Positions 1 to 6,311 of a stretch of DNA of 10,902 nucleotides are shown here, in pieces; positions within the stretch are counted from its first letter, which is position 1, and each line of letters begins with the position of its first letter. Location: contig JAEVYV010000154.1 of NCBI GenBank assembly GCA_023392575.1, positions 1 through 10,902 of the forward strand, read 5' to 3'. Source of the DNA: Bacteroidota bacterium. Its GTDB lineage: Bacteria > Bacteroidota > Bacteroidia > Chitinophagales > Chitinophagaceae. A program made the translations under genes and the position numbers. Under the pieces are notes generated by a model, which did not search any database, was not told where the DNA came from, and saw only the letters and a list, made by a program, of their open reading frames with translations.

Positions 1-965
1 ACGGAATGGTGTTCAACACGTCTGTGTTACGAAAAGTGCAGCTTTATCCGGTGCAGGCCGGGCGGTTGAGCATTGACGAAATGTATGTGCAAAACGAAAT
101 CGAATTTGAAGACAGCACCACCCATAACAGAACCAAGGTTGAAAAAGAGATCATCACCACTCCAATCGACATCACTGTAAGACCATTGCCAGTAAAAAAG
201 CCGGAAGATTTTACAGGCGCGGTGGGCAGTTTTGTGCTGGAGGCACATTTGAAGAATGAAGAAATCCCCATGAATGCCCAGGGGAAATTGCTGGTGACCA
301 TTAGGGGCAAGGGAAATTTTATTCAGTTTGGCCGGCCGCTGGTGCAATGGCCCAAAGGCATTGAACCTTTCGAGCCCACCACTGTGGATAAGCTAAACAA
401 AAATACCACCCCCGTGGAAGGCAGCCGCACCTACGAATTTGGGTTTGCCGCAGATTCGGCTGGCCGCTTTTTGTTGCCGACTGTTTCCTTTTCCTATTTT
501 GATGCCACGGAGGGGGTGTTCAAACAACTAACCACGGGCAGCCTGCCACTCAGCGTGACGGAAAGCAGGAAGAGGTCCGTTGCCGACACAATCAAACAAT
601 CCACCTCGGCTCCCTTTTTATGGATTGGGCTTTTGCTGTTGGCCTTGGGCGGCGGTGTGGTGGTTTTCTACAAAACCAAAAAAACAAAACCGCGGCCGCA
701 GCCGGTCACCCGGTCGGCAGCAAAGACCAGCCAGACGCAGAAAGTTGATTTTTCGAACCTGCAGCAACTCGGCGAAAAAGAGGCTTGCCTGGAAATACAA
801 AGAGTGCTTTCTGCTTTTTTAAAAGACAAGGCTGGCTTTCTTTCGCCGCAGCAAACACAAGAAGCGCAGTCTGTTTTGCGGGAATGCGAGTTGGTGATCT
901 ACTCGCATGCCGAAGGTAAAAAGCAAGAAGTGATATACAGAACAATGCGCCTGCTGCAGGCCTAA
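1..965 (+). CDS. batD: BatD family protein, C-terminal part (5' end outside window)
   Basis: The reading frame is open from the left edge (first full codon at position 3) and stops with TAA at 963-965, so this is the 3' part of a longer gene. About 320 residues are visible; BatD proteins are usually roughly 550-620 residues. The visible part begins in a beta-rich extracytoplasmic region (VQLYPVQAGRLSID, then a second domain starting near ITVRPLPVKKPEDF). It continues through a single hydrophobic segment around visible residues 203-221 (FLWIGLLLLALGGGVVVFY), a basic stop-transfer stretch and a cytoplasmic tail of about 90 residues. This order matches BatD of the Bacteroides aerotolerance (Bat) cluster, which encodes membrane proteins often found near MoxR ATPases; their exact biochemical role is unsettled. 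No batE follows: the next gene converges after only 25 nt, so batD is last in its operon here. The family call rests on sequence resemblance and topology. Confidence 0.82.
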   Translation, partial: GMVFNTSVLRKVQLYPVQAGRLSIDEMYVQNEIEFEDSTTHNRTKVEKEIITTPIDITVRPLPVKKPEDFTGAVGSFVLEAHLKNEEIPMNAQGKLLVTIRGKGNFIQFGRPLVQWPKGIEPFEPTTVDKLNKNTTPVEGSRTYEFGFAADSAGRFLLPTVSFSYFDATEGVFKQLTTGSLPLSVTESRKRSVADTIKQSTSAPFLWIGLLLLALGGGVVVFYKTKKTKPRPQPVTRSAAKTSQTQKVDFSNLQQLGEKEACLEIQRVLSAFLKDKAGFLSPQQTQEAQSVLRECELVIYSHAEGKKQEVIYRTMRLLQA

Positions 966-990
966 ATACATGCCAGAGCGGCTTGCATCT

Positions 991-1695
991 TTACTCTGCA
1001 TACTTGTATCCCACTCCTCGTACCGAATGAAAGTGTTTGGGATTGCGGCTGTCTTCTTCAAAATACTTGCGGAAGTTCAAAATAAAATTGTCAATGGTGC
1101 GGGTGGTGGGATAAACATTATATCCCCAAACCGATTGCAGGATTTTTTCCCTGGGCACGACTTCGTTTTTGTGTTCGATCAGCAGTTTTAAAAGCATGGC
1201 CTCCTTCTTGCTCAACTGCAGTTTTTCGCCCTTGGCTGTAAGAGCCTCCTGTGCCTTAAAGTCAATGGTGTGCCCGCCAAAGCTGTAGGTGTCTCCCACC
1301 GTTGATTTTTCCTGAAGCTGTTTGTTTTTCCGGATCAGCTTTTGTACCCGCAACAGGAGTTCTTCCAAGTTAAAGGGTTTGGTCAAATAATCGTCGGCGC
1401 CTTTTTTCAATCCCGTTACCCGGTCTTCGCTGCTGCCTTTGGCACTGAGGATCAAAATAGGCACTTCTGTGTTTGTCAGCCGGATGTTTTGGGTTACATC
1501 AAAGCCATCAATCTCAGGTATCATTACATCCATAATGATCAGGTCGAAATATTCGTTCTGCACGGCCTTCATGGCGTGGATGCCGTCATAGGCCGAGGTG
1601 ATCTCGTAGCCTTCCAGCTCCAAATTCATTTTCAGCGCTTCGTGCAAATTTTCTTCGTCTTCAACCAGTAATATGGAGGGTTTTGAATTGATCAT
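991..1695 (-). CDS. OmpR/PhoB-type response regulator
   Basis: A 234-residue transcription factor with an N-terminal receiver domain (about 1-120) and a C-terminal winged-helix DNA-binding domain (about 130-232). The acidic pocket (E12-D13), phosphoacceptor D56 (in LIIMD), switch residue S84 (in LILSAKG) and K106 (in LTKPF) are all present, so it should be phosphorylatable. The C-terminus carries the winged-helix signature TRTIDNFILNFRKYFE followed by VRGVGYKYAE. Its ATG lies 9 nt after the stop of the histidine kinase, which is therefore the expected phosphodonor. It resembles Bacteroidota regulators of the RprY type, but I do not assign a symbol. The target genes are unknown; co-location with gldH suggests a cell-envelope or motility link, which is inference. 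The gene ends 25 nt from batD on the opposite strand, and I saw no clear terminator in between. Confidence 0.93.
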   Translation of the reverse strand: MINSKPSILLVEDEENLHEALKMNLELEGYEITSAYDGIHAMKAVQNEYFDLIIMDVMIPEIDGFDVTQNIRLTNTEVPILILSAKGSSEDRVTGLKKGADDYLTKPFNLEELLLRVQKLIRKNKQLQEKSTVGDTYSFGGHTIDFKAQEALTAKGEKLQLSKKEAMLLKLLIEHKNEVVPREKILQSVWGYNVYPTTRTIDNFILNFRKYFEEDSRNPKHFHSVRGVGYKYAE

Positions 1696-1704
1696 TCTTG
1701 TTGA

Positions 1705-2691
1705 TTAGGCCGGTAATTGAACTGTAAATTTACTGCCTTGGGGTTTATTGTCCCTTAGCTGAATGGTACCGTTGTGGTCCGCGGCGATTTTCTTGCACAA
1801 ATATAAACCCAGTCCGGTTCCTTGGGTTTTTCGGGTTTGTTCGCTGCCGATGCGATAGAATTTTTGAAATACTCTTTTCTTTTCTGCATCCGGAATGCCT
1901 TCGCCCTCATCGCTTACTTCCAGGCTGATGGTGTTGTTGCTTTGGACGAGGTTTAGGGCAATGGGTTTTTCCCTGGGTGAGTATTTGTTGGCATTTTCCA
2001 GCAGGTTGCTTATCAGCAGTTTCAAAAGGAGCGGGTCGCCAACAATTTCCACTTCCTGCTGGATGTTTGTTTGCAATTTGCGGTCGGGGTAGCGGTTGGC
2101 AAACTGCTGGACAATCGCTGTGGTCAAATCCGAGAGGTTGATGTCTTCTTTGGAAACCTTGTAGGAATTGCCGTCCAACTGGGAGGAGATCAAAATATTG
2201 TTGATCAGGGTGTCCAGGCGCAGGGTTTCCTGAAGCGTCATGTTCAGCAGCTTGGTTTCTTTTGCTTCGTCCAAATCGTATTTTAACAGGGTTTCCAGGT
2301 TGAGCCGCGAAACGGAGATGGGGGTTTTGAGTTCGTGGGTCACCGCCATGACAAAGTTTTGTTGCTGGCGCTGCAGTTTGAACTGGCGGCGCACCGAACG
2401 ATAGATGTAGGCGGCGCCCACCAAAATCAACAATAAAAAAGTGATTCCCTCGCCAAGGTATTTGGAGTAGTTGCGCCTTCGTTCGTCTTCTATTTTATGA
2501 AGCTCTTGCTGATAAAAAGCCGTATCCCTGGGTTGCAAGGAAACGAGGTGGGCTTTTTGCAGCGCATAAATTTCTTCGCTTTGATGAAACAAAGAAAGGG
2601 CCCACCAAAGCAGGGCTGCAATGATGTACACCAACAACACCCAATAAACAACGGTGGTCAGCTGAAGCTTTCGTTTGTTGGAGCCAGCCAT
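1705..2691 (-). CDS. Membrane sensor histidine kinase (HisKA/HATPase_c)
   Basis: A 328-residue histidine kinase, partner of the downstream response regulator. Two transmembrane segments (about residues 10-35 and 82-100) flank a short extracytoplasmic loop of about 45 residues. There is no HAMP or PAS domain. The dimerisation helix carries the H box VTHELKTP with H119 as the phosphoacceptor. The ATP-binding domain shows an N box (NLLENANKYS, about 229-238), a G1 box (DEGEG, about 261-265), an F-box-like VFQKFYR and a G2 box (GTGLGLYL, about 291-298), so all catalytic motifs look intact. I chose the ATG at 2691 because it lies 1 nt after the gldH stop codon. An in-frame ATG at 2727 would add 12 residues that overlap the end of gldH. 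The tight spacing implies translational coupling with gldH. What the small loop senses cannot be told; it could instead respond to the membrane or to a protein partner such as GldH. Confidence 0.92.
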   Translation of the reverse strand: MAGSNKRKLQLTTVVYWVLLVYIIAALLWWALSLFHQSEEIYALQKAHLVSLQPRDTAFYQQELHKIEDERRRNYSKYLGEGITFLLLILVGAAYIYRSVRRQFKLQRQQQNFVMAVTHELKTPISVSRLNLETLLKYDLDEAKETKLLNMTLQETLRLDTLINNILISSQLDGNSYKVSKEDINLSDLTTAIVQQFANRYPDRKLQTNIQQEVEIVGDPLLLKLLISNLLENANKYSPREKPIALNLVQSNNTISLEVSDEGEGIPDAEKKRVFQKFYRIGSEQTRKTQGTGLGLYLCKKIAADHNGTIQLRDNKPQGSKFTVQLPA

Positions 2692-2692
2692 T

Positions 2693-3190
2693 TTATTCGG
2701 GTTTTTTTTCCAGCCTGAGGCCCACATCCATTACGTGCTGCAACGGATCTTCCCTCATGATTTGTTCCAGGGTAAAGGTATACGCCCCCGGTTTTTTAAA
2801 ATACAGTTTTTGGTTTTGTGGTGTAATGGCAATGCGGTGTTCGTAAATGTCATCCATTCCACTGCCCAGCCATCCTTTTTCTTTGGAAGCCAGCGGTAGT
2901 TCGTACTGAACCTTCTGAACACTGTCCCCCGGCGCCTGCGTATACAGGTTCACCCAAATATTGTTGTAGTTGTATCGGTCGTTATGCCGCAGGATGATGT
3001 AAATCTGATAGGGGGCGGTGGTGTCGGTTATGCTGAAGGTAAACTGCGGCTTGAAACTACTGCTCCATGCGTGCCGGGGAACCGGTACTGTTTTTTCATA
3101 CAGGTCGATGGTATTGCAGGCCGAAAGAAAAAACAAGCAAGAAGCAAAGCCCAAAAAAGAAGAAAGCCGGTTCTGTTTTTTTAATAACAT
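2693..3190 (-). CDS. gldH: Gliding motility lipoprotein GldH
   Basis: A 165-residue lipoprotein. The N-terminus is a signal peptide with a basic start, a hydrophobic core and a lipobox LSAC with the acylated cysteine at residue 25; the following residues are NTIDLYEK. The mature part has the GldH pattern: an early YEKTVPVPRHAW segment, a TFSITDTTAPYQIYIILRH strand and YNYNNIWVNLYTQ in the middle. GldH is needed for gliding motility in Flavobacterium and is linked to the gliding/type IX secretion lipoproteins, although GldH homologs also occur in non-gliding Bacteroidota. It would sit in the cell envelope. It is 62 nt downstream of yicC and 1 nt upstream of the histidine kinase. A -7 element TAGATTTG ends 4 nt before its ATG, so it may also be transcribed from its own promoter with almost no leader. 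No good -33 element was seen. Confidence 0.85.
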   Translation of the reverse strand: MLLKKQNRLSSFLGFASCLFFLSACNTIDLYEKTVPVPRHAWSSSFKPQFTFSITDTTAPYQIYIILRHNDRYNYNNIWVNLYTQAPGDSVQKVQYELPLASKEKGWLGSGMDDIYEHRIAITPQNQKLYFKKPGAYTFTLEQIMREDPLQHVMDVGLRLEKKPE

Positions 3191-3194
3191 GCTG

Positions 3195-3202
3195 CAAATC
3201 TA
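3195..3202 (-). promoter_or_regulatory. Candidate -7 element TAGATTTG of gldH
   Basis: On the minus strand TAGATTTG matches the Bacteroidota consensus TAnnTTTG exactly, and the gldH ATG follows after only four bases (CAGC). If active, transcription would start within a few bases of the start codon. No TTG was found at the usual distance upstream, which lowers confidence. Confidence 0.45.
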
Positions 3203-3252
3203 AATTCAGTTTTTAATACGGATGCATACTTGCTTTTTCGGGCGGCCTGTAC

Positions 3253-4128
3253 CTATAAAACATTCAACACCTGCTCCTTGGCTTTTTCCAGCTCATCTTT
3301 CATCAGCACCACGCATTTTTGAATGGTGGCGTCGTAGGCCTTGGCGCCGGTGGTGTTTATTTCCCGGCCAATTTCCTGTAAAATAAAAGAAAGCTTTTTG
3401 CCTTTGAACTCCTCTGCTTCGTGCAGCACCGATACAAAATAAGCACAATGGTTTTTCAGCCGTACCTGTTCTTCGCTGATGTCGATCTTTTCTATGTAGT
3501 AGATAAGTTCCTGCTCCAGCCGGTTGGTATCGTAGTTGTCTTTGCCGACATGGTCCTCCAGCAGTCGGGTGATGCCGTCTTTTATTTTTTGCTGGCGCAG
3601 CGGCTCTAATCTTTCCACCTCTTCCTGTTGTTTTAAAATGTTGTCGATGCGCAGCTGCAAATCTTTTTGCAAAACCTTTCCCTCTTCTATGCGGTGGTAG
3701 TTCAGGTCATCAATGGCTGCTTGCACTACCTGGGCAAACTGCTCCCACTCTTCCTCGGTCAGGGTTTCGCTGGTGGGGGTAATGACTTCGGGCAGTTTGA
3801 TCAGGGTTGATAAAATGCCTTCGGTATCTAACCCCAGATCTTTTGACAGCGCTTCCAGTGGTTTATAATAAGCCTTGGCCAGATCGGTGTTGATGGTCAC
3901 GGGTTTGGCATTCCCGGTTTCTTTTAAATTGATGGAGCAGTCCACCGTACCGCGGCCCAGCTTTTCCGAAAGAATCTTGCGGATGTCGAATTCAAAGGGT
4001 TTTAAAAAGGCCGGCATCTTTAGTTGCAGGTCAAATTGTTTTCCATTGAGCGACTTAATGTCCACTAAAAAAGTTTTATCCCCCACAGCTTGCTCTGCTC
4101 TTCCAAAACCGGTCATTGATTTTAACAT
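3253..4128 (-). CDS. yicC: YicC/YloC family endoribonuclease
   Basis: A 291-residue protein, close to the usual family length of about 287-295. It begins with the family hallmark MLKSMTGFGRAE. It ends with the conserved C-terminal domain (DUF1732): DISEEQVRLKNH at about 216-227 and SFILQEIGREINTTGAKA starting near residue 247. The middle (about 150-200) is a charged helical region. E. coli YicC and B. subtilis YloC are RNases; YicC has been linked to small-RNA turnover. The protein is expected to be cytoplasmic. The start at 4128 gives the conserved N-terminus exactly. In many Bacteroidota this gene sits next to gmk, but here the next gene is gldH. It is the first gene of the minus-strand cluster and has a promoter candidate about 25 nt upstream. 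Confidence 0.92.
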   Translation of the reverse strand: MLKSMTGFGRAEQAVGDKTFLVDIKSLNGKQFDLQLKMPAFLKPFEFDIRKILSEKLGRGTVDCSINLKETGNAKPVTINTDLAKAYYKPLEALSKDLGLDTEGILSTLIKLPEVITPTSETLTEEEWEQFAQVVQAAIDDLNYHRIEEGKVLQKDLQLRIDNILKQQEEVERLEPLRQQKIKDGITRLLEDHVGKDNYDTNRLEQELIYYIEKIDISEEQVRLKNHCAYFVSVLHEAEEFKGKKLSFILQEIGREINTTGAKAYDATIQKCVVLMKDELEKAKEQVLNVL

Positions 4129-4152
4129 GCATGAATGTTTTAAACAAAGAAG

Positions 4153-4183
4153 TAAAGTTATTTTAATTGAAAATACGCATCAA
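4153..4183 (-). promoter_or_regulatory. Candidate yicC promoter
   Basis: On the minus strand TTG (4183-4181) is followed by a 20-nt spacer and TAACTTTA (4160-4153), one base off the Bacteroidota -7 consensus TAnnTTTG. It lies about 25 nt before the yicC ATG and just after the minus-oriented terminator, so yicC would be transcribed independently of anything upstream. Confidence 0.45.
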
Positions 4184-4204
4184 TTCTATCTTGTAACGGC
4201 CGCA

Positions 4205-4232
4205 AACAAAAAGCCCCGCGGTTGGCGGGGCT
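4205..4232 (-). terminator. GC-rich intrinsic terminator, minus-oriented, with no recognised upstream gene
   Basis: An 8-bp stem, agccccgc (4212-4219) paired with gcggggct (4225-4232), has a 5-nt loop. Read on the minus strand it is followed by TTTTTGTTTG; on the plus strand no T-tract follows. It therefore ends minus-strand transcription arriving from 4233-4583, where no protein gene was found. It is not placed to terminate yicC or lpxD. Confidence 0.7.
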
Positions 4233-4583
4233 AATATGTAGATGGGTTAGTAAGTACGGGAAATAAAATTCCCGACACAATATTAAAAAGATTTTTTTCT
4301 AACTAAAAAATTTTAGTGTGAAAATTATTCACATTTTTTTGATCTGCTTGTGAATTGCAGTGCCTTGTTGCAGCCCAATTTCTCAACCTCTTTTCACTGA
4401 ACCAACATCAAAAATGAGTGCACATTAAAGTTCGACTCATCATCGTTCCTGTCAAATGCAGTGTTCATCACTACTTCACACTGCGATGTATGAGTGCTCC
4501 GGCAAAACATTGCTCTTCACCCCGGCATCTTTAATCTTGGTTCCTATTTCTGAATCGCATTTACCTTTGAAAAAAATTTTTCC
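4233..4583. other. Intergenic region with inverted repeats between yicC and lpxD
   Basis: No convincing protein gene is visible here. The region holds several short perfect inverted repeats: CGGGAA/TTCCCG near 4257-4275; TGTGAA (4317-4322) with TTCACA (4328-4333) followed by seven Ts; ATGAGT (4414-4419) with ACTCAT (4435-4440); and GCAGTGT (4458-4464) with ACACTGC (4478-4484). The octamer ATGAGTGC occurs twice (4414-4421 and 4490-4497). The first part (about 4255-4345) is very AT-rich. The rightmost part carries the lpxD promoter. I found none of the hallmark sequences of tmRNA, SRP RNA, RNase P RNA or tRNA. A small RNA on the minus strand ending at the 4205-4232 terminator is possible but unproven. 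Confidence 0.4.
4537..4569 (+). promoter_or_regulatory. Candidate lpxD promoter (TTG-N22-TACCTTTG)
   Basis: TACCTTTG (4562-4569) matches the Bacteroidota -7 element TAnnTTTG exactly, and TTG (4537-4539) lies 22 nt upstream as a -33 element. The lpxD ATG begins 15 nt after the -7 element, giving a predicted leader of about 10 nt. Confidence 0.65.
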
Positions 4584-5528
4584 ATGCGTTTTGAAAAGCC
4601 TGTCCCTGTTATTGATATTGCCCGGTTAATTGGTGCGGAAATTATCGGCGCCAAAGACGGTCTTGCTTCGGGAATCAATGAGATTCATAAAGTGGAGGAA
4701 GGCGACCTGGTGTTTGTTGATCATCCCAAGTATTACGAGAAGTGCATTAACTCAGCAGCTTCCTATATCATCATCAACCAAAAAACAGAGTTCCCTGCGC
4801 ATAAATCTTTGTTGCTGGTGGAAGAACCGTTTGAGGCGTATTTGAAGATCGTTGCGCATTTCCGTCCTTTTCAGGCTATTGCAAAACCGATTTCCGATTC
4901 GGCCCTCATCGGAAAGGACACCGTGATCATGCACGGTGCTGTCATTGGCAATCATGTTTCCATTGGCAGCAATTGCATCATTCATCCCAACGTGGTGATC
5001 ATGGACCATTGTGTTGTTGGCAACAACGTGATCATTCAGGCCGGAACCGTCATTGGCAGCGACGCGTTTTATTACAACAAAAAAACCAACCGCCAGATGC
5101 ACTACAAAAAAATGCTCAGCGGCGGCAGGGTGGTGATCGAAGACTTTGTAGAAATTGGCGCCGGTTGCACCATAGACCGGGGGGTAAGCGCCGATACCGT
5201 GATTGGCCAGGGAACCAAAATGGATAACCTGGTGCATATTGGACACGACACCGTAGTGGGAAAAAATTGTTTGCTGGCAGCGCAGGTGGGCATAGCCGGA
5301 GCCACGACCATTGAAGACGAGGTGATCCTTTGGGGGCAAGTAGGCGTCAGCAAAACCCTGACCATTGGCAAAGGGGCAGAAGTGCTGGCGCAGTCGGGGG
5401 TGCCATCGAGTTTGAAGGGCGGCAGAAAATATTTTGGCTATCCTGCCGAAGATGCAATGGAGAAAAAAAAGGAGTTGGTCTGGATCAAACGCATTCCCAA
5501 ACTGTGGGAAAAAGTGATGGGAAAGTAA
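4584..5528 (+). CDS. lpxD: LpxD-type UDP-3-O-acylglucosamine N-acyltransferase (likely second paralog)
   Basis: A 314-residue left-handed beta-helix acyltransferase. Residues about 1-100 form the LpxD-like N-terminal domain (INEIHKVEEGDLVFVDHPKYY, then SLLLVEEPFEAYLKI). Residues about 105-275 are hexapeptide repeats of the [LIV]-G-x-x type (ALIGKD, AVIGNH, VSIGSN, VVGNN, TVIGSD, VVGKN, LTIGKG). H221 in LVHIGHDTVVG aligns by pattern with the catalytic histidine of E. coli LpxD (H239). LpxD adds a hydroxyacyl chain to UDP-3-O-acylglucosamine in lipid A synthesis in the cytoplasm. The protein is shorter than typical LpxD (about 340). It is not next to lpxA, lpxC/fabZ or lpxB, and its N-terminal domain resembles the second LpxD-like protein many Bacteroidota carry. 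Its exact sugar substrate is therefore uncertain. It has its own promoter candidate and appears monocistronic. Confidence 0.85.
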   Translation: MRFEKPVPVIDIARLIGAEIIGAKDGLASGINEIHKVEEGDLVFVDHPKYYEKCINSAASYIIINQKTEFPAHKSLLLVEEPFEAYLKIVAHFRPFQAIAKPISDSALIGKDTVIMHGAVIGNHVSIGSNCIIHPNVVIMDHCVVGNNVIIQAGTVIGSDAFYYNKKTNRQMHYKKMLSGGRVVIEDFVEIGAGCTIDRGVSADTVIGQGTKMDNLVHIGHDTVVGKNCLLAAQVGIAGATTIEDEVILWGQVGVSKTLTIGKGAEVLAQSGVPSSLKGGRKYFGYPAEDAMEKKKELVWIKRIPKLWEKVMGK

Positions 5529-5716
5529 GTGAAGGCGATGGCTGCATTGGTGTATTTTCGTTAGCGATCTTGTCCGTCGTCTGTTAGGTTTGATGCATTG
5601 AGTAAACCTTGTCTACGGCATTCAATCTCTTATCCTGGTAACTTTTAAAACGCTCAAAGGAATTTTGTCGCCAGGTATTGAAGAAGGGTTTGTCTTTACA
5701 AAGCGTTAGCTGATGC
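5529..5716. other. Downstream region of lpxD, no gene recognised
   Basis: These 188 nt lie between the lpxD stop and the strong terminator at 5717. Only a weak inverted repeat, AGGTTT (5586-5591) with AAACCT (5604-5609), was seen. A minus-strand open frame of 67 codons (5584-5787) crosses the terminator hairpin and is not accepted as a gene. The stretch may be the lpxD 3' untranslated region or decayed sequence. Confidence 0.4.
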
Positions 5717-5763
5717 ACCGTGAAATCACGGTGAAGACATACCGTGATTTCACGGTTTTTTTT
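5717..5763 (+). terminator. Strong intrinsic terminator made of two mirrored palindromes
   Basis: ACCGTGAAATCACGGT (5717-5732) and its exact reverse complement ACCGTGATTTCACGGT (5741-5756) form a perfect 16-bp stem with an 8-nt loop. The T-tract spans 5756-5763. Each arm can also fold alone into a 7-bp hairpin. It is oriented to stop plus-strand transcription from lpxD before the next cassette. Confidence 0.85.
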
Positions 5764-5769
5764 GGTTAG

Positions 5770-5801
5770 ACACGGAATTTTAAACAAATCGGACTCCGTG
5801 T
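5770..5801. repeat. Inverted repeat upstream of the signalling cassette
   Basis: ACACGGA (5770-5776) and TCCGTGT (5795-5801) are perfect inverted 7-mers separated by 18 nt. They lie about 70 nt before the first ATG of the cassette. They could be operator half-sites or a chance hairpin. A poor -7-like sequence TATATTGG (5838-5845) lies between this repeat and the gene. Confidence 0.35.
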
Positions 5802-5870
5802 GCCCAAGCGGCGTATCATTTTTCCCCGGCGCACCTTATATTGGTGCCTGTTTCACCAAAACCAGCTTTT

Positions 5871-6302
5871 ATGCCATCCTCTAATGCTCCCACCTGGGTA
5901 CAAATCAAAAAAAGTGTACTTAACTACCAAGCTTATTTAAGACGCTTGGACGTCAACCCCGAATTGAAACGAAAAGCTTTTTTACTGGATAAAGAAACCA
6001 TCGACAAGTTGTTTGAACTTGGCTCGGGACGAAAGGCAATTCGCTTGTATGTGGGCTCGGAGCCGGACGGTACAGGCCTGCGTTTATTCCCCGTGGCCTG
6101 TCAGGAGAAAACCGATGCATCCGGCAGAAAATATTATGAGGACATAAACATTCCCAAAAAACTGCCTTCTGATGGGGAGAAAGGTCTGATGTCGGCTACC
6201 GACGCTGCCGGTGCGCTGGCGGAGGAAGAGCCTTTACCCAATCCGTATGAAACAAGGCCTTGCCCCACGGAGTGCGGCTCGACTAATTTTTTAAACCCCT
6301 GA
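5871..6302 (+). CDS. Small soluble protein of unknown function, first gene of signalling cassette
   Basis: I do not recognise a named family. The protein has 143 residues from the ATG at 5871. The frame stays open upstream to a TTG at 5841, but that would add ten residues with no support. No signal peptide or membrane segment is seen, so it is probably cytoplasmic. Residues about 1-60 look helical and charged (VLNYQAYLRRLDVNPELKRK, then KETIDKLFELGSG). Residues about 56-80 contain a short beta-like segment (KAIRLYVGSEPDGTGLRLFPVAC). The tail (about 100-143) is low in predicted order and holds CPTEC at 131-135 within RPCPTECGS, followed by NFLNP. The two tail cysteines plus C77 could bind metal or form a disulfide; this is inference. 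The gene is 9 nt upstream of a membrane-protein gene and appears cotranscribed with it and the kinase. Confidence 0.72.
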   Translation: MPSSNAPTWVQIKKSVLNYQAYLRRLDVNPELKRKAFLLDKETIDKLFELGSGRKAIRLYVGSEPDGTGLRLFPVACQEKTDASGRKYYEDINIPKKLPSDGEKGLMSATDAAGALAEEEPLPNPYETRPCPTECGSTNFLNP

Positions 6303-6311
6303 TTGTAATTG

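Noticed and set aside
2692..2727. Upstream start of the gldH-linked histidine kinase at 2727
   Set aside because: It would overlap gldH by 35 nt and add residues that only mirror the gldH 3' end in another frame. The ATG at 2691 directly follows the gldH stop and starts just before the first membrane helix.
4317..4340. AT-rich hairpin TGTGAA/TTCACA followed by seven Ts, as a plus-strand terminator
   Set aside because: The stem is only six mostly weak pairs and no plus-strand gene precedes it. It is kept only as part of the intergenic description.
4752..5339. Long minus-strand open frame (195 codons) inside lpxD
   Set aside because: It lies fully within lpxD, whose hexapeptide repeats and catalytic motif are clear. 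The repetitive His/Gly-rich translation is the antisense image of those repeats.
5584..5787. Minus-strand open frame of 67 codons downstream of lpxD
   Set aside because: It runs through the strong terminator hairpin, has no recognisable domain or promoter, and its start lies just beyond the T-tract. Its latter half looks mildly protein-like, so a decayed gene remnant is possible but not supportable.
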